Assembly: GCF_947492365.1 (NCBI RefSeq)
Contig: NZ_CANLMB010000001.1
Span: 2,283,395 to 2,347,394 of the forward strand
Length of the DNA: 64,000 nt
Reading direction: 5' to 3'
DNA from: an uncultured Erythrobacter sp.
GTDB taxonomy: Bacteria > Pseudomonadota > Alphaproteobacteria > Sphingomonadales > Sphingomonadaceae
The position numbers were made by a program, and so were the translations under genes. A model generated the notes under the pieces. The model did no database searches, was not told where the DNA came from, and saw nothing but the letters and a program-made list of their open reading frames with translations. Shown here one piece after another: positions 63,629 to 64,000 of the stretch. Numbering within the stretch: the first letter of the stretch is position 1; every line of letters starts with the position of its first letter.

Positions 63629-64000
63629 TCAACCGCGGCACATGGCCAGCAAGAAGAAGAGGCCGAGGATCCAGAAGAAGCCGTATTGGTCGAGGCCGTA
63701 ACGTTCGAGAAACGGCGTTGGGCCCGGACCGTCCCAGTTGCCATCGGCATCTTTGTGCGGGCCGTCGAAGCCCATGATGGTATTAAAGTCCTCCGCGATC
63801 CGATCCGCTTCGCTCTCGGCAAGGTTCGCGTAGCCTCCGCCATGTTCCCACTCGCCAGCGTCATCCGCTTGAGGCTCTGACGCGAGTTCTGGTTCCCATT
63901 CTTCCGCTTCCCGCTCAGGTTCGGGTTCGGGTTCGGGTTCGGGTTCGGGTTCGGGTTCGGGTTCGGGTTCGGGTTCGGGTTCGGGTTCGGGTTCGGGTTC
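63629..64000 (-). CDS. Partial protein with Glu-Pro repeat and C-terminal membrane helix
   Basis: The frame is open from the window edge (start outside) to a TGA at 63629-63631, 123 residues. From the edge it reads about 14 Glu-Pro pairs, then EREAEEWEPELASEPQADDAG, an acidic linker, then a conserved-looking block MGFDGPHKDADGNWDGPGPTPF (about 75-96), and finally one helix (FFWILGLFFLLAMC) near the C-terminus. It is probably a tail-anchored or C-terminally anchored membrane protein. I do not recognise the family. It lies 47 nt before the helicase start on the same strand. Confidence 0.75.
   Translation of the reverse strand, partial: EPEPEPEPEPEPEPEPEPEPEPEPEPEPEREAEEWEPELASEPQADDAGEWEHGGGYANLAESEADRIAEDFNTIMGFDGPHKDADGNWDGPGPTPFLERYGLDQYGFFWILGLFFLLAMCRG
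63916..64000. repeat. Hexanucleotide repeat GGTTCG (Glu-Pro in the gene)
   Basis: About 14 uninterrupted copies of the 6-bp unit (AGGTTC at 63917, then pure GGGTTC units) run to the window edge. The unit is six bases, so changes in copy number keep the gene in frame. The full length is not visible. Confidence 0.95.

Noticed and set aside
63574..63864. 96-codon minus frame near the window end
   Set aside because: It is out of frame with the Glu-Pro repeat protein, whose own frame ends in a clear membrane helix at 63629.
63916..64000. Telomere-like or CRISPR-like repeat
   Set aside because: The 6-bp unit is in frame and codes for Glu-Pro in a real gene; no spacers are present.

Overview
The window reads as chromosomal DNA of an alphaproteobacterium of the order Sphingomonadales, most likely Erythrobacteraceae. 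The reasons are a serine palmitoyltransferase (sphingolipid synthesis), a compact gene-transfer-agent (GTA) head-tail cluster, a TonB-dependent receptor with a TonB/ExbB/multi-ExbD energising cluster, a spinster-type MFS transporter, a ligase-associated Lhr-like helicase, and several small periplasmic families I associate with sphingomonads. The assignment rests on protein recognition only. Coding density is high, and I see no rRNA, tRNA, CRISPR array, integrase or insertion sequence.

Layout. (1) 1-1.9 kb: the end of spt and a YqaA-like membrane protein. (2) 2.0-16.1 kb: an apparently intact RcGTA-type cluster on the + strand: TerS, TerL, portal, a small membrane protein, protease, capsid, connectors, tail tube, chaperones, a short tape measure, a large fused DUF2460 protein, DUF2163 hub, NlpC/P60 peptidase, a tail tip protein without a TIM barrel, and DUF2793. 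It has a good sigma70-type promoter and two strong terminator-like hairpins, one in the leader and one just before the capsid gene. (3) 16.3-29.9 kb: OmpA, MFS transporter, queC, DUF3617, hslO, argF, argD, a double cold-shock protein, a BLH-type sulfurtransferase, an M20 hydrolase, a sterol-desaturase-family hydroxylase and a GMC oxidoreductase. (4) 30-41 kb: TonB-dependent receptor, amtB-glnK behind a textbook sigma54 promoter, PNPOx-like protein, alpha/beta hydrolase, a REPIN-like inverted repeat, prfC, pheT and pheS. (5) 41-49 kb: two AraC paralogues between pheS and rplT-rpmI, a SecD-like lipoprotein, hisN, DUF2269, an SDR-DoxX fusion and prs. (6) 48.8-55.6 kb: DUF3703 with a CsoR-like operator, LysR, a second sterol-desaturase-family protein, glpX with a 28-codon micro-ORF that repeats its C-terminus, a tandem pair of periplasmic proteins and hom. 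(7) 55.7-64 kb: a periplasmic protein, tonB-exbB-exbD1-exbD2, exbD3 plus a degenerate exbD4, an Lhr-like helicase, and a partial protein with a Glu-Pro hexanucleotide repeat running off the window.

How the genes fit together. The GTA genes would build a small tailed particle that packages host DNA. OmpA, TonB, ExbB/ExbD and the TonB-dependent receptor form the envelope transport system. argD-argF, hom, hisN, prs, amtB-glnK, queC and glpX are core nitrogen and carbon metabolism. Most start choices were made from Shine-Dalgarno spacing and ATGA-type overlaps.

The observations I think most deserve checking are the glpX micro-ORF (15 identical residues encoded with 7 synonymous differences and no replacement), the degenerate fourth ExbD lacking the membrane aspartate, the apparent move of the TIM-barrel-like module between GTA tail genes, the terminator-like hairpins inside the GTA operon, the REPIN-like element with compensatory changes, and the CsoR-like operator before DUF3703.
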